Shown here piece by piece: positions 1 to 8,502 of a stretch of DNA of 32,072 nt. The stretch comes from an uncultured Prevotellaceae bacterium (GTDB lineage: Bacteria > Bacteroidota > Bacteroidia > Bacteroidales > Bacteroidaceae): assembly GCA_902803475.1 (NCBI GenBank), contig CADCPZ010000017.1, forward strand, positions 1 to 32,072, read 5' to 3'. Within the stretch, counting starts at the first letter, position 1; each line of letters starts with the position of its first letter. The notes beneath the pieces are model-generated. The model saw only the letters and a program-made list of their open reading frames with translations, had not been told where the DNA came from and did no database searches. Made by a program: the position numbers and the translations under genes.

Positions 1-32
1 AAGAGGATGCGTCTGTTTGGACACATCCTCTT
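1..32 (-). terminator. Rho-independent terminator of the rpiB-end operon
   Basis: A 13-bp inverted repeat (1-13 with 20-32) closes a 6-nt loop. The single mismatch on the plus strand becomes a G-U pair in the minus-strand RNA, so the stem is complete only in the direction of rpiB. It lies 28 nt past the rpiB stop codon. The U-tract would fall outside the window; only the first two U residues are visible. Confidence 0.7.
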
Positions 33-60
33 GCTTTGTAATGAAAATAAACGGTTGGAG

Positions 61-504
61 TTACTCCGAAATGGCAATTTTTTCCACACGACGCTGGTGA
101 CGGGCACCTTCGAAGGTTGCGTTGAAGAATGCATCAAGAATCTTGCCGCAAGTCTTGTTGTCGATGAAACGACCTGGAAGAACGATACAGTTGGCATCGT
201 TGTGCTGACGGATGAGTTCAGCAACATCCTTGTTCCAGCAAAGACCGGCGCGAACAGCCTGATGCTTGTTCAATGTGATGGTCATACCTTCACCGCTACC
301 GCAGATAGCAATACCTGGATAGATTTCTCCACTCTCAATACCTTTTGCTAATGCATGAGCATAATCGGGATAGTCAACGCTGATGTCGCTATTGGTACCG
401 AAGTCTTCTACTGGGTATCCCTTTTCTTCGAGATACTGCATCACATACTGCTTCAAAGGATAACCCGCATGGTCGCAGGCAACTCCTACTTTCTTAATTT
501 CCAT
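61..504 (-). CDS. rpiB: Ribose-5-phosphate isomerase B
   Basis: 147-aa RpiB/LacAB-family sugar-phosphate isomerase, cytosolic, interconverting ribose-5-P and ribulose-5-P in the non-oxidative pentose phosphate pathway. The N-terminus shows the family signature ACDHAGY (about residues 9-15), the anion-hole segment GSGEGMTI near residues 69-76, and GLCW / HNDANCIVLPGR further on. Length is normal for the family (about 140-150). The ATG at 504 is the natural start. It follows tkt on the same strand after 141 nt, and a strong hairpin follows it, so it is probably the last gene of the galM-galK-regulator-tkt-rpiB run. Adjacent tkt and rpiB make functional sense, since both act on pentose phosphates. 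Confidence 0.93.
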   Translation of the reverse strand: MEIKKVGVACDHAGYPLKQYVMQYLEEKGYPVEDFGTNSDISVDYPDYAHALAKGIESGEIYPGIAICGSGEGMTITLNKHQAVRAGLCWNKDVAELIRQHNDANCIVLPGRFIDNKTCGKILDAFFNATFEGARHQRRVEKIAISE

Positions 505-645
505 AAGCTTTAAGGCCTTCCCTAAACCCCCATCGCGGGCAAAGCCCGTTCTCCCTGTTGCCTTTCCCTGGGAGGGGGTGAGCCTGCTGTTTGTGGGAAG
601 GGTAGCAGGCTCTTGGGTTATTGAATGATAATTGATATCTGTTCT
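505..645. other. GC-rich inter-gene spacer with hairpins (tkt-rpiB)
   Basis: This 141-nt spacer inside the presumed operon is far more GC-rich than other gaps. It carries a 5-bp hairpin CGGGC-AAA-GCCCG around 537-549 and a perfect 9-bp inverted repeat (580-588 with 604-612, GAGCCTGCT/AGCAGGCTC) with a 15-nt loop. Runs of CCC and GGG resemble the block at 30722-30748, suggesting a dispersed intergenic repeat. The hairpins lack a U-tract, so a processing or stability element fits better than a terminator. Confidence 0.4.
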
Positions 646-2658
646 TTACAACATGGCTTTCACCTGTTTGTAAACGTTCTCACCTGTGTAGCCAAGTTTC
701 TCGTCGAGCACTTTGTATGGAGCTGAGAAGCCGAAGCTGGGCATACCCCAAACTTTACCGTTGGCACCAACGAGTCCTTCGAGGGTGACGGGCAGACCGG
801 CTGTCATACCGAATATCTTGCTACCTGCAGGAAGCACGCTCTCTTGATACTCTTTGCTTTGTGCGCGGAAGAGTCCTTCTGACGGAACGCTGACGATGCG
901 TACTTTCACGCCGTCTTTGCGCAACAACTCTGCACCTGCCACGAGGGTTGATACCTCTGAACCGCTTGCCAGCAGGATGATGTCGAACTGTTCATCGCTT
1001 CCTGCAACTACGTATGCACCCTTGCGAGCTTGCTCGTAGTCGTTGCCTGCCGGAAGCTTGGCGATATTCTGACGTGAGAAGATGAGGGCTGTAGGTGTCT
1101 CCATATTCTCCATTGCCATTGCCCAGCAAACGGTTGTTTCGTCTGCGTCAGCCGGACGGAAGACGCGGATGGAGTCTTTGCCGTGATGATTCTTCAGTTT
1201 CTCCATCAGACGAATCTGTGCCTCTTGCTCAACAGGCTCATGGGTAGGTCCGTCTTCACCGACGCGGAAAGCATCGTGTGTCCAAATAAACTTGATGGGC
1301 ACTTCCATCAGGGCGGCCATACGTGCAGCGGGTTTCATGTAATCTGAGAATACAAAGAAGGTACCGCAAGCAGGAATGACGCCGCCGTGCAGATACATAC
1401 CGATACACATACAGGCCATTGTCAGCTCGGCAACACCTGCCTGGAAGAATGCTCCTTCGAAGTCGCCACGAACAATGCTCTTGGTCTTCTTCAGGAAGCC
1501 GTCTGTCTTGTCGGAGTTGGACAGGTCGGCGCTTGCACAAATCATGTTGGGTACCTGCTCTGCTAATACGCCCAGACAGGCTGCGCTGGCGGCACGTGTA
1601 GCTGAACCTTCTTTCTGAACGCATGCACTCCAGTCAATCTTCGGGGCGTTGCCGCTGAACCATTCTTTCAAAAGGACAGCTTTTTCAGGATTGGCCTTTG
1701 CCCAAGCCTCTTTCTGTGCGTTACGCTCTGCTACAATTTTCTTCAGCTCTTCCTTGCGCTTTGCATAGAGTTCCTGTACTTCAGGGAAGATAACGAATGG
1801 GTTTTCTGGATCGGCACCCAGACTCTTCATTGTATTAATGTATGCGTCGCCACCGAGGGGAGCACCATGTGTGTCTATGCAAGCTTCATAGCTTGTACCA
1901 TCGGCACGAAGAGCACCTTTACCCATGATGGTCTTACCGATGATAATCGTAGGACGCTCGGTTTCTTTTTGGGCTTCGATGAGTGCAGCGCGGATTTCGT
2001 CAACGTCATTTCCGTTGCATGTGAGCACGTTCCAACCCCATGCTTTGTATTTGGCTGCTGTGTCTTCAGCCATTACCACCTTTGTTTCTGTGGAGAGCTG
2101 GATGTCGTTGGAATCGTAGAACATGATGAGGTTGGACAATCCTAATGTTCCGGCAATACGACCGGTTCCCTGTGAGATTTCCTCTTCTACGCCACCATCG
2201 GAGATGTATGCGTATATTTTATGCTGCATCACTTCCTTGCCCAGTTTTGTAGCGAGGAATTTCTCTGCAACGGCTGCACCTGCAGCAAATGTATGACCTT
2301 GTCCTAACGGGCCGCTGGTGTTTTCGATGCCGCGATTGAGGTCGCGCTCAGGGTGTCCTGGGGTAGGCGAACCCCACTGACGGAACTCTTTCAGTTCGTC
2401 GAGTGTAAACCATCCCTGCAGGGCAAGGGCAGAGTACAGCATCGGTGACATGTGACCTGGGTCAAGGAAGAAACGGTCGCGTCCTTCCCATTGTGGATTC
2501 TCTGGGTCATAGACTAAGAATTCAGAGAAAAGCACATTGATAAAGTCGGCACCACCCATTGCACCACCAGGGTGTCCGGACTTTGCTTTCTCTACCATTG
2601 ATGCAGCGAGGATACGGATGTTATCAGCTGCACGTTTCATGAATGCCTTATCGTTCAT
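646..2658 (-). CDS. tkt: Transketolase
   Basis: 670-aa thiamine-diphosphate enzyme transferring two-carbon ketol units between pentose, hexose and triose phosphates; full family length (about 660-680). Visible in order: N-terminal KSGHPGGAMGG with the substrate/TPP-binding His; GPLGQGHTFAAGAA; the Mg/TPP segment SDGGVEEE...YDSNDIQ (usually GDG...N in other phyla, here SDG, with the Asp and Asn kept); the pyrimidine-domain block GVAELTMACMCIGMYLHGG with the catalytic Glu; THDAFRVGEDGPTHEPVEQ; and the C-terminal domain. The start codon is 18 nt downstream of the Nudix regulator's stop codon, so the two are almost certainly cotranscribed. The SDG variant looks like a lineage feature rather than loss of function. 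Confidence 0.95.
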   Translation of the reverse strand: MNDKAFMKRAADNIRILAASMVEKAKSGHPGGAMGGADFINVLFSEFLVYDPENPQWEGRDRFFLDPGHMSPMLYSALALQGWFTLDELKEFRQWGSPTPGHPERDLNRGIENTSGPLGQGHTFAAGAAVAEKFLATKLGKEVMQHKIYAYISDGGVEEEISQGTGRIAGTLGLSNLIMFYDSNDIQLSTETKVVMAEDTAAKYKAWGWNVLTCNGNDVDEIRAALIEAQKETERPTIIIGKTIMGKGALRADGTSYEACIDTHGAPLGGDAYINTMKSLGADPENPFVIFPEVQELYAKRKEELKKIVAERNAQKEAWAKANPEKAVLLKEWFSGNAPKIDWSACVQKEGSATRAASAACLGVLAEQVPNMICASADLSNSDKTDGFLKKTKSIVRGDFEGAFFQAGVAELTMACMCIGMYLHGGVIPACGTFFVFSDYMKPAARMAALMEVPIKFIWTHDAFRVGEDGPTHEPVEQEAQIRLMEKLKNHHGKDSIRVFRPADADETTVCWAMAMENMETPTALIFSRQNIAKLPAGNDYEQARKGAYVVAGSDEQFDIILLASGSEVSTLVAGAELLRKDGVKVRIVSVPSEGLFRAQSKEYQESVLPAGSKIFGMTAGLPVTLEGLVGANGKVWGMPSFGFSAPYKVLDEKLGYTGENVYKQVKAML

Positions 2659-2676
2659 AATGATTCGTATTAGATA

Positions 2677-3354
2677 TTATAATTTGAATTTTGGATCATT
2701 TTTGTACTCTTTCTCGTTGAAGCGATAGAGCGCAGCTCCTCGTTTGGAGGTTTTCTTGTTAATCAAATCGGTCTTTTCAATGAAGTCGATTTGCTTGATG
2801 CGCTTGCGGAAATTACGCTTGTCAAGTTCTTCACCCAGAATGGCTTCATAGACATTCTGCAGCTGTGTCAAGGTGAAGAGGTCGGGCAGAAGATTGAAAC
2901 TCAGCGGTTCCGTCTTGATGTGTCGCCGCAGTTGCTCAATGGCCTGTTTGACCATCTTATTGTGGTCGGAGTACAGTTTTGGCATCTCGTCCATATCGAC
3001 CCACGTGAGTCCGTACTTGTCTAACAAAGTGTTGTCGTAGTCAGCCACATTGATTAGGGCACAATAGACAACAGAAATGACGCGGTCGCCTGGATCACGA
3101 TCCAGTTCACCAAAAGCGCCCACCTGTCTCATATAGATGTCCTTGATGCCTGTAAGACTTCTCAACACTCTTTCTGCCGCATCTTTCAGACTTTCGTCCC
3201 TTTTGACGAATCCTCCATAGAGAGACCATTCACCAGCACCCGGCTCCATCTTACGACGGCCGATGAGTATCTTCAATTTATTGTCATCAAAACCGAGGAT
3301 AATGCAGTCAACGGCTACAAGAAGCGGCTCGGAATCATGATAAAATACTGTCAT
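2677..3354 (-). CDS. Nudix-domain transcriptional regulator (NrtR/AraR type)
   Basis: 225-aa protein with an N-terminal Nudix fold (about residues 1-140) and a C-terminal winged helix (about 150-225: SFNLLPDLFTLTQLQNVYEAILGEELDKRNFRKRI and following). The Nudix box around GGFVKRDESLKDAAERVLRSLTGI keeps the G, the first E and the R but has V, S and L where catalysis needs E, E and E. Such proteins bind a sugar or nucleotide effector instead of hydrolysing it. In Bacteroides thetaiotaomicron, as I recall, an AraR of this architecture sits near tkt and rpiB and controls arabinose use. Here it lies between galK and tkt with no araBAD, so galactose or pentose control is an inference. I chose the ATG at 3354; an upstream in-frame extension would enter galK and lacks the Nudix start. 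Its own promoter lies in the 118-nt gap. Confidence 0.85.
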   Translation of the reverse strand: MTVFYHDSEPLLVAVDCIILGFDDNKLKILIGRRKMEPGAGEWSLYGGFVKRDESLKDAAERVLRSLTGIKDIYMRQVGAFGELDRDPGDRVISVVYCALINVADYDNTLLDKYGLTWVDMDEMPKLYSDHNKMVKQAIEQLRRHIKTEPLSFNLLPDLFTLTQLQNVYEAILGEELDKRNFRKRIKQIDFIEKTDLINKKTSKRGAALYRFNEKEYKNDPKFKL

Positions 3355-3405
3355 AAGTGTTTCTTCTTTTGTTGTATGATTATTCGTTGTTGTAAAAAAC
3401 TGGTG

Positions 3406-3436
3406 TAAAGATACAACTTTTTCTAAATAATCACAA
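3406..3436 (-). promoter_or_regulatory. Promoter of the Nudix regulator, flanked by a putative operator
   Basis: On the minus strand TTG (3434-3436), 20 nt, then TATCTTTA (3406-3413) resembles the Bacteroidota -33/-7 promoter with one -7 mismatch. A 7-bp inverted repeat GTGTAAA (3403-3409) / TTTACAC (3439-3445) brackets it, as expected for an autoregulatory operator. A second inverted pair, GTTGTAT (3371-3377) / ATACAAC (3411-3417), overlaps it. AT-rich sequence makes chance matches likely. Confidence 0.45.
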
Positions 3437-3472
3437 CATTTACACTCATTTTTAATGATTATATACAAAAAA

Positions 3473-4639
3473 TTAGCATATCTTGTGTGACCCTTGTCCG
3501 ATGATGACATCAATAACTTTCGGCAATTTGTTGTATTTCTCTGCGTATTTCCTGCGTGCTGTCTCAATGAAATTCTCGTACAGTTCTTCTTTGACGAGGT
3601 TGATGGTGCAACCGCCAAAACCGCCACCCATGATGCGCGAGCCTGTCACACCACATTCTTTGGCGATATCGTTCAGGAAATCCAATTCTTCGCAACTGAC
3701 TTCATATTCTTTGGAGAGACCTTCGTGTGTCTCATACATCTTTTTGCCAACGGTTTCGTAGTCGCCAGCGTTCAATGCTTCGCATACAGCCAGCACCCGG
3801 TCTTTTTCTCCCAAGACGAAATGGGCGCGTTTGTAGTCTTCTTCGCCTACCTCGCTGCGTACTTCTTCCAGTTGTTCCCAAGTGCAGTCGCGCAAGGTTT
3901 CGAAAATTGCTTCCGGATGGCGAGCTGCAACAGCTTTGACTACTCGTTCACAGGAATTGCGACGATCGTTGTAAGGGCTTCCCGCCAGTTCGTGTTTGAC
4001 ACAAGAATTCAACAGCACCAGCTTGTAGCCTTCAGGCTTGAAGGGGAAGTATTCAAACTCACGGCTGTAGCAGTCGAGGCGCATCAGTTTTCCCTCTTCG
4101 CCAAAGACGCTGGCAAACTGATCCATGATACCGCAGTTTACACCACAGTAGTTGTGTTCTGTGGCCTGGCCAGCCAGCACCATATCCCATTTTGATATCT
4201 TGTTGTCACCAAACAAATCGTTCAGTCCGCATGCAAAGCAACTCTCCATTGCTGCCGATGAGGACATTCCGGCTCCCAAGGGAACATCACCGGAGAAAGC
4301 GATATTGAATCCTTTGACAGGAACACCCAGTTTCTGCATCTCTTTGGCAATGCCGAAGATGTATCTTGCCCATGAAGTGCGCGGACCTTTCTCATCGTTG
4401 AGATGAAAGTCAACACGGTCTTTCAAATCTATGGCATAGCACATCACCATATCTTCTGTGCCATTGACGCGCATTTCTGCTGTTACACCTTTGTCAACTG
4501 CACCAGGGAAGACGAATCCACCATTATAGTCTGTATGTTCTCCAATAAGGTTAATGCGACCTGGAGAAAAATAAATACTACCCGTTTTGCCGTCGAAATG
4601 CTTGATAAAGCGTTTCCTTACTTCTTCAATTGCGATCAT
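3473..4639 (-). CDS. galK: Galactokinase
   Basis: 388-aa GHMP-family kinase making galactose-1-phosphate from alpha-galactose and ATP, first step of the Leloir pathway after mutarotation. All three family motifs are present: the N-terminal galactose-binding GRINLIGEHTDYNGG (about residues 27-41), the ATP-binding PLGAGMSSSAAMES (about 125-138) and the C-terminal GSRIMGGGFGGCTINLV (about 340-356); the catalytic Asp region is CGIMDQFASVFG. Length is typical. It starts 59 nt after galM on the same strand, giving mutarotase-kinase pairing. galT, galE and a galactose permease, often nearby, are not in this window. Confidence 0.95.
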   Translation of the reverse strand: MIAIEEVRKRFIKHFDGKTGSIYFSPGRINLIGEHTDYNGGFVFPGAVDKGVTAEMRVNGTEDMVMCYAIDLKDRVDFHLNDEKGPRTSWARYIFGIAKEMQKLGVPVKGFNIAFSGDVPLGAGMSSSAAMESCFACGLNDLFGDNKISKWDMVLAGQATEHNYCGVNCGIMDQFASVFGEEGKLMRLDCYSREFEYFPFKPEGYKLVLLNSCVKHELAGSPYNDRRNSCERVVKAVAARHPEAIFETLRDCTWEQLEEVRSEVGEEDYKRAHFVLGEKDRVLAVCEALNAGDYETVGKKMYETHEGLSKEYEVSCEELDFLNDIAKECGVTGSRIMGGGFGGCTINLVKEELYENFIETARRKYAEKYNKLPKVIDVIIGQGSHKIC

Positions 4640-4698
4640 ATTATTGTATGAATTTTATATTTTTTGTTATTGCTATTTCATGTGAAACCGTTCAGTGT

Positions 4699-5787
4699 TT
4701 ATTTCTTGACACCAAACTTGTAAATGGTCTTCTGTGTATAGGTTTCCTCCGGGTTGAGAATAACCGAAGGGAAATAAGGATGGTTGGGACTGTCAGGGAA
4801 ATGCTGACATTCGAAACAAACAGCCGAGCGACGCGGGAAGGTTGCTCCGTGTTGCCCTTTGTATCCGTCGGCCCAGTTGTCTGTGTACATCTGCATACCT
4901 GGTTCTGTGGTAAACACCTCCATCGTTCTGCCGCTAACGGGTTCATATAAACGGGCTGCAAAGGACAGTTCTCCTTCCTCTTTCTTGTTTAGTACGAAAC
5001 AATGATCGTAGCCAGCTCCGTTCTTGATCTGTTCGTTGTCGGCATCGATGTCTTGTCCAATGGCTTTCGGCTGTGTGAAGTCGAACGGTGTTTCTTTTAC
5101 TTTCAGAATCTCACCCGTTGGGATGCAAGTTTCATCAATGGGTAAATAAAAGTCTGCATTGATTTCGCATACCTGATTATCAACCGCTGGGGTAGGGTTG
5201 GCGATTCCTTGCAAACTGAAATAGCCATGATGTGTCAGGTTGATAATCGTCTTCTTATTAGTGGTCGCCTGGTATTTGATAATCAGTTCGTTGTCATCGG
5301 TAAACGTATAGGCTACCCATACCGTAACCTCACCCGTAAATCCTTCCTCTCCGTATGAGCTGACATATTTCAGCACAACGGCATGATCGTTGACCTGATT
5401 GGCTTCCCATACACGGGTGTGGAAACCTGTAGGACCACCGTGTAGGGCATTTGGACCATTGTTGATGGCGAGTTGGTATTCCTTGCCGTTCAACTGGAAC
5501 TTACCTTCCTTGATGCGGTTGCCATAGCGTCCGATAAGGGTTGAAAGAAAAGGCTCTGGTGAGTTGATGACATCTTGAATGTTGTCATGTCCTTGAATAA
5601 CGTTGGCCACATTCCCGTTTTGATCCGGAACCATGATGGCTACAATAGCGCCTCCGTAGTTTGTTACTGCAACCTCGTAGCCGAGATTGTTTTTCAGAAT
5701 ATATAAATCTGTTTGCTTACCATTGATAGTGGTCTGAAAATCAACACGTTTCAAACCACAGAGGTTTTCTGTTTCATTTGTGTTCAT
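4699..5787 (-). CDS. galM: Aldose 1-epimerase (galactose mutarotase)
   Basis: 362-aa GalM-family enzyme interconverting beta- and alpha-galactose so that GalK can act. The sequence shows NYGGAIVAIMVPD, the substrate loop LIGRYGNRIKEGKF, GPNALHGG (with the His of the family), NLTHHGYFSL (catalytic His near residue 187) and the Glu-containing TTEPGMQMYTDN plus a C-terminal NPEETYTQKTIYKF. No signal peptide is seen, so the enzyme is cytosolic. It is first in the operon, with its own promoter at 5823-5854, and galK follows. Confidence is high because of the tandem with galK. Confidence 0.94.
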   Translation of the reverse strand: MNTNETENLCGLKRVDFQTTINGKQTDLYILKNNLGYEVAVTNYGGAIVAIMVPDQNGNVANVIQGHDNIQDVINSPEPFLSTLIGRYGNRIKEGKFQLNGKEYQLAINNGPNALHGGPTGFHTRVWEANQVNDHAVVLKYVSSYGEEGFTGEVTVWVAYTFTDDNELIIKYQATTNKKTIINLTHHGYFSLQGIANPTPAVDNQVCEINADFYLPIDETCIPTGEILKVKETPFDFTQPKAIGQDIDADNEQIKNGAGYDHCFVLNKKEEGELSFAARLYEPVSGRTMEVFTTEPGMQMYTDNWADGYKGQHGATFPRRSAVCFECQHFPDSPNHPYFPSVILNPEETYTQKTIYKFGVKK

Positions 5788-5822
5788 TATCTTCGGTTTT
5801 AGTTAATGATAATAGATTGTTG

Positions 5823-5854
5823 CAAAGTAACAAAAAAATATCGACAATGACAAA
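5823..5854 (-). promoter_or_regulatory. Promoter of the galM operon
   Basis: On the minus strand: TTTG (5851-5854), 20-nt spacer, then TTACTTTG (5823-5830), a near match to TAnnTTTG. The predicted start gives a leader of about 32 nt before the galM ATG. It lies immediately downstream of the folC-side terminator, so galM starts a new transcription unit. Confidence 0.65.
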
Positions 5855-5861
5855 TGAATAC

Positions 5862-5905
5862 AAAAAAAAAGACCTGCGTTGAGTTAAAAACATTTAATCG
5901 CAGGT
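5862..5905 (-). terminator. Rho-independent terminator after folC
   Basis: Read on the minus strand, a stem ACCTGCG/CGCAGGT (5899-5905 with 5872-5878, extended inside by TTAAA/TTTAA pairing) is followed by a G-C rich closing pair and nine T residues (5870-5862). It is 30 nt past the folC stop codon. The opposite side also has a T-tract (5907-5911), so it could work weakly in both directions. Confidence 0.75.
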
Positions 5906-5934
5906 TCTTTTTATGATAATAATTGGGATTTTGG

Positions 5935-7271
5935 CTACAAAATAGCTGTCAGGAAATCGGCAACAATATAGCTGCTGCCCCCTACAAAGATAAAGTCGTC
6001 GGGTGATGCATCTGCAATCGCTGCGTGGTAGGCATCTTCTACCTTATTATATATGCGACCATTGAGTTGGTGCGACTCAGCTTTTTGCGCAACGCTATCG
6101 GCTGGAATAGCACGATGATTGTCTGCTTGTGTCCAATAGAATACGGCATGTTTGGGCAACAACTCCATAACGGCATCAATGTCTTTGTCATCGACCATTC
6201 CGAAAACGATACGCAACTGTTGGCAGGGTTCGGCTGCAATTTGTTTGCTGAGGTATCGCCATCCTCCTATGTTGTGTCCTGTGTCGCAAATGACTTTCGG
6301 ATGTTCCTGAATGATTTGCCAGCGTCCCATCAATCCTGTGTTCTTGCAAACATTGGCGAGGCCGTTCCTTATTGTCGTGGGAACGAGTGAGTGGGAGAGC
6401 GAGGGAACGAGGTTCGTTTTACTCTCTCGTAAGACTTTCAACGCAGTTAAAATCGTCTGTTTGTTGCGTGCTTGGTAGTCGCCTTTGAGTTCGAAATCAA
6501 GGTCACTTCCCAGTTCATCTTCATCCTGGGCAAAGAATATCGGTGCACCGACTGCCGTTGCTTTTTCTTCAAAGACGGGACGGGTTTCATCGGTATATTC
6601 ACCAATGACGACAGGCACACCATGCTTGATGATGCCGGCTTTCTCTGCAGCAATCTTTGCTAATGTGTCACCGAGTAATCCTGTATGGTCGAAAGAGATG
6701 TTGGTGATGATAGATAGGATAGGGGTGATGATATTGGTGCAGTCGAGGCGGCCGCCGAGACCTACTTCTATCACGGCAACATCTACTTGTTCATCAGCAA
6801 AATACTTGAAGGCAAGTGCTGTTGTCAGTTCGAAGAAGGAGGGATATAGACGTTTGGTCGTTTGGTGGTTTGGTCGTTTGGTCGTTTGGAAATATTGGGT
6901 GATGGGTGTTGGTTGACTGGTGATGGAGAGTTGTTCCAACGGATAAAATTTTCCACGAAGTCAACAACGTATTTCTTGCTGATACACTTTCCGTTAATAC
7001 GGATTCGTTCGCGGAAATCTACAAGATGAGGAGATGTGTATAGTCCTACCTTATAACCAGCTTCCTGCAAGATGGAAGCAATGGTGTGAGAACAGGAACC
7101 TTTGCCGTTTGTTCCTGCCACATGGATGGTTTGATATTGACGATGCGGATGACCATAATGCTTGTCCAATATCCATGTGTTTTCCAATCCTTCCTTATAA
7201 GCAGAAGCACCCACATGTTCGAAAACAGGGGTGCTATTGTATAGATATTCTATGGTCTCCTTGTATGTCAT
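5935..7271 (-). pseudogene. folC: Dihydrofolate/folylpolyglutamate synthase, frameshifted at an octamer repeat
   Basis: FolC joins glutamate to dihydropteroate and folates. The N-terminal part (ATG at 7271, reading to a stop at 6825) carries the P-loop HVAGTNGKGSCSHT and GLYTSPHLVDFRERI. The remainder (reading to 5935) is in another frame and carries PSFFELTTALAFKYFA, EVGLGGRLDCTNIITP, ISFDHTGLLG and the C-terminal glutamate-ligase segment ending GGSSYIVADFL. The second part has no ATG and could only start at TTG 6939. Between the conserved FVE and PSFF lie 107 nt, where I expect about 33, holding five 8-bp repeats (6851-6890). Removing one unit gives 99 nt and one continuous frame of about 440 codons. 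Either this copy is broken or off-phase, or the repeat number is an assembly error. It follows dnaJ by 33 nt. Confidence 0.85.
6851..6890. repeat. Five-copy 8-bp tandem repeat inside folC
   Basis: Five consecutive octamers on the plus strand: CGTTTGGT, CGTTTGGT, GGTTTGGT, CGTTTGGT, CGTTTGGA. It sits next to a second low-complexity stretch (about 6893-6930, GGTGATGGGTGTTGG-like). Unit length is not a multiple of three, so every gain or loss changes the reading frame. Confidence 0.9.
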
Positions 7272-7304
7272 TGTTGACAGTTTTACAGTTGACGTTTTGC
7301 TGAT

Positions 7305-8465
7305 TTATGAGAAGTAATTGCGGAACTTCTGGAAGATACTCTGCTCTGTGGCTTTATCGCCTTTGAAGTTGTCGCTGTCCTTGAACTGTTCAATGGCATT
7401 TTTTTCTTCTTTCGACAGTTCTTTCGGTACATAGATACTGATATTGACAATCAGATCGCCTTTTTCGTTTCCGTAGCCTTGTACAGGCTTTAGTCCTTTA
7501 TCGCGCAGACGAAGTGTCTTACCAGGCTGTGTGCCAGGTTCTATCTTGATTTTGACGTTGTTTCCCTCGATAGTCGGAATTTCTACAACACCGCCCAGCG
7601 CTGCTGTCGGGAAGTCGAGCAACAGATTATAAAGCAGATTGTTGCCATCGCGGATAAATGTGTCATTCGGTTCTTCTTCGATAAACACCTGAATGTCACC
7701 TGTGATTCCATTATGCTTGCCGGCATTACCTTTTCCTGGTACATTGACGACCATACCTTCGGCTACACCTGCAGGAATATTGATTTCTACAACTTCCTCA
7801 CCTTTGACAATACCTTCTCCGTGACAATGTTGACATTTATTTTTGATGATTTTACCTTCACCACCGCATACATGACAAGTTGTCTGTGTCTGCATCATAC
7901 CGAAGATACTCTGTTTGGTACGTATTTCTACGCCCGAACCGTGACAGTTCGGACAAGTCTCGCTTCCGCTACCTGCTTCAGCTCCTGTTCCATGACAATG
8001 ATTGCAGGTGACATCTTTGCGTACCTTGAATTTTTTCGTAACACCAGTTGAAATCTCTTGTAACGTGAGACGAACTTTCAGACGAAGGTCGGAACCGCGA
8101 TATTGAGCAGGTTGGCGACGACCGCCGCCTCCGAATCCTCCGAAACCTCCATGTCCACCAAACACATCGCCAAACATCGAGAAGATATCATCCATCGAGA
8201 ATCCTGCTCCTCCTCCGAATCCGCCGAATCCTCCCATATTGGGACCATCGAAGCCAAACTGGTCGTACTGCTGACGTTTCTGTGGGTCGTGCAGCACATC
8301 GTATGCTTCTGCTGCCTCCTTGAACTTCTCTTCTGCACTCTTGTCGTCAGGATTGCGGTCGGGGTGATATTTGATGGCTATCTTTCGATAGGCCTTCTTG
8401 ATTTCATCTTCTGTAGCGTTTTTGCTGACGCCCAGCACCTCGTAATAGTCTCTTTTCTGTGCCAT
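7305..8465 (-). CDS. dnaJ: Chaperone DnaJ (Hsp40)
   Basis: 386-aa type-I J-protein that delivers substrates to DnaK and stimulates its ATPase. Order of domains: J domain (1-70, with HPD at 34-36), Gly/Phe-rich linker (about 75-115, [16 protein letters not shown]), zinc-binding domain with four CxxCxGxG repeats ([32 protein letters not shown]), then the two C-terminal substrate-binding domains. Length and repeats are complete. It lies 37 nt downstream of grpE and 33 nt upstream of folC, forming grpE-dnaJ-folC. dnaK and hrcA are not in the window. Confidence 0.97.
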   Translation of the reverse strand: MAQKRDYYEVLGVSKNATEDEIKKAYRKIAIKYHPDRNPDDKSAEEKFKEAAEAYDVLHDPQKRQQYDQFGFDGPNMGGFGGFGGGAGFSMDDIFSMFGDVFGGHGGFGGFGGGGRRQPAQYRGSDLRLKVRLTLQEISTGVTKKFKVRKDVTCNHCHGTGAEAGSGSETCPNCHGSGVEIRTKQSIFGMMQTQTTCHVCGGEGKIIKNKCQHCHGEGIVKGEEVVEINIPAGVAEGMVVNVPGKGNAGKHNGITGDIQVFIEEEPNDTFIRDGNNLLYNLLLDFPTAALGGVVEIPTIEGNNVKIKIEPGTQPGKTLRLRDKGLKPVQGYGNEKGDLIVNISIYVPKELSKEEKNAIEQFKDSDNFKGDKATEQSIFQKFRNYFS

Positions 8466-8502
8466 TTAATTGTCAATTCTCAATTGTCACGATTCTCAAT
8501 GA
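8466..8502. repeat. AT-rich filler repeat between grpE and dnaJ
   Basis: The 37-nt gap consists mostly of near repeats of AATTGTCA/ATTCTCA. Comparable material occurs at 11341-11377 and 31354-31390. Confidence 0.4.

Noticed and set aside
505..645. Terminator between tkt and rpiB
   Set aside because: The 9-bp hairpin at 580-612 has a 15-nt loop and no U-tract in the minus direction, and the operon logic favours read-through.
646..2658. Open frames antisense to transketolase, galactokinase, porin and other genes
   Set aside because: They mirror codon periodicity of strong genes on the other strand and have no family resemblance.
6825..6939. Two separate, overlapping genes instead of one broken folC
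   Set aside because: The second half has no ATG in its frame, only TTG at 6939, and the two halves together cover one FolC with nothing missing except frame continuity.
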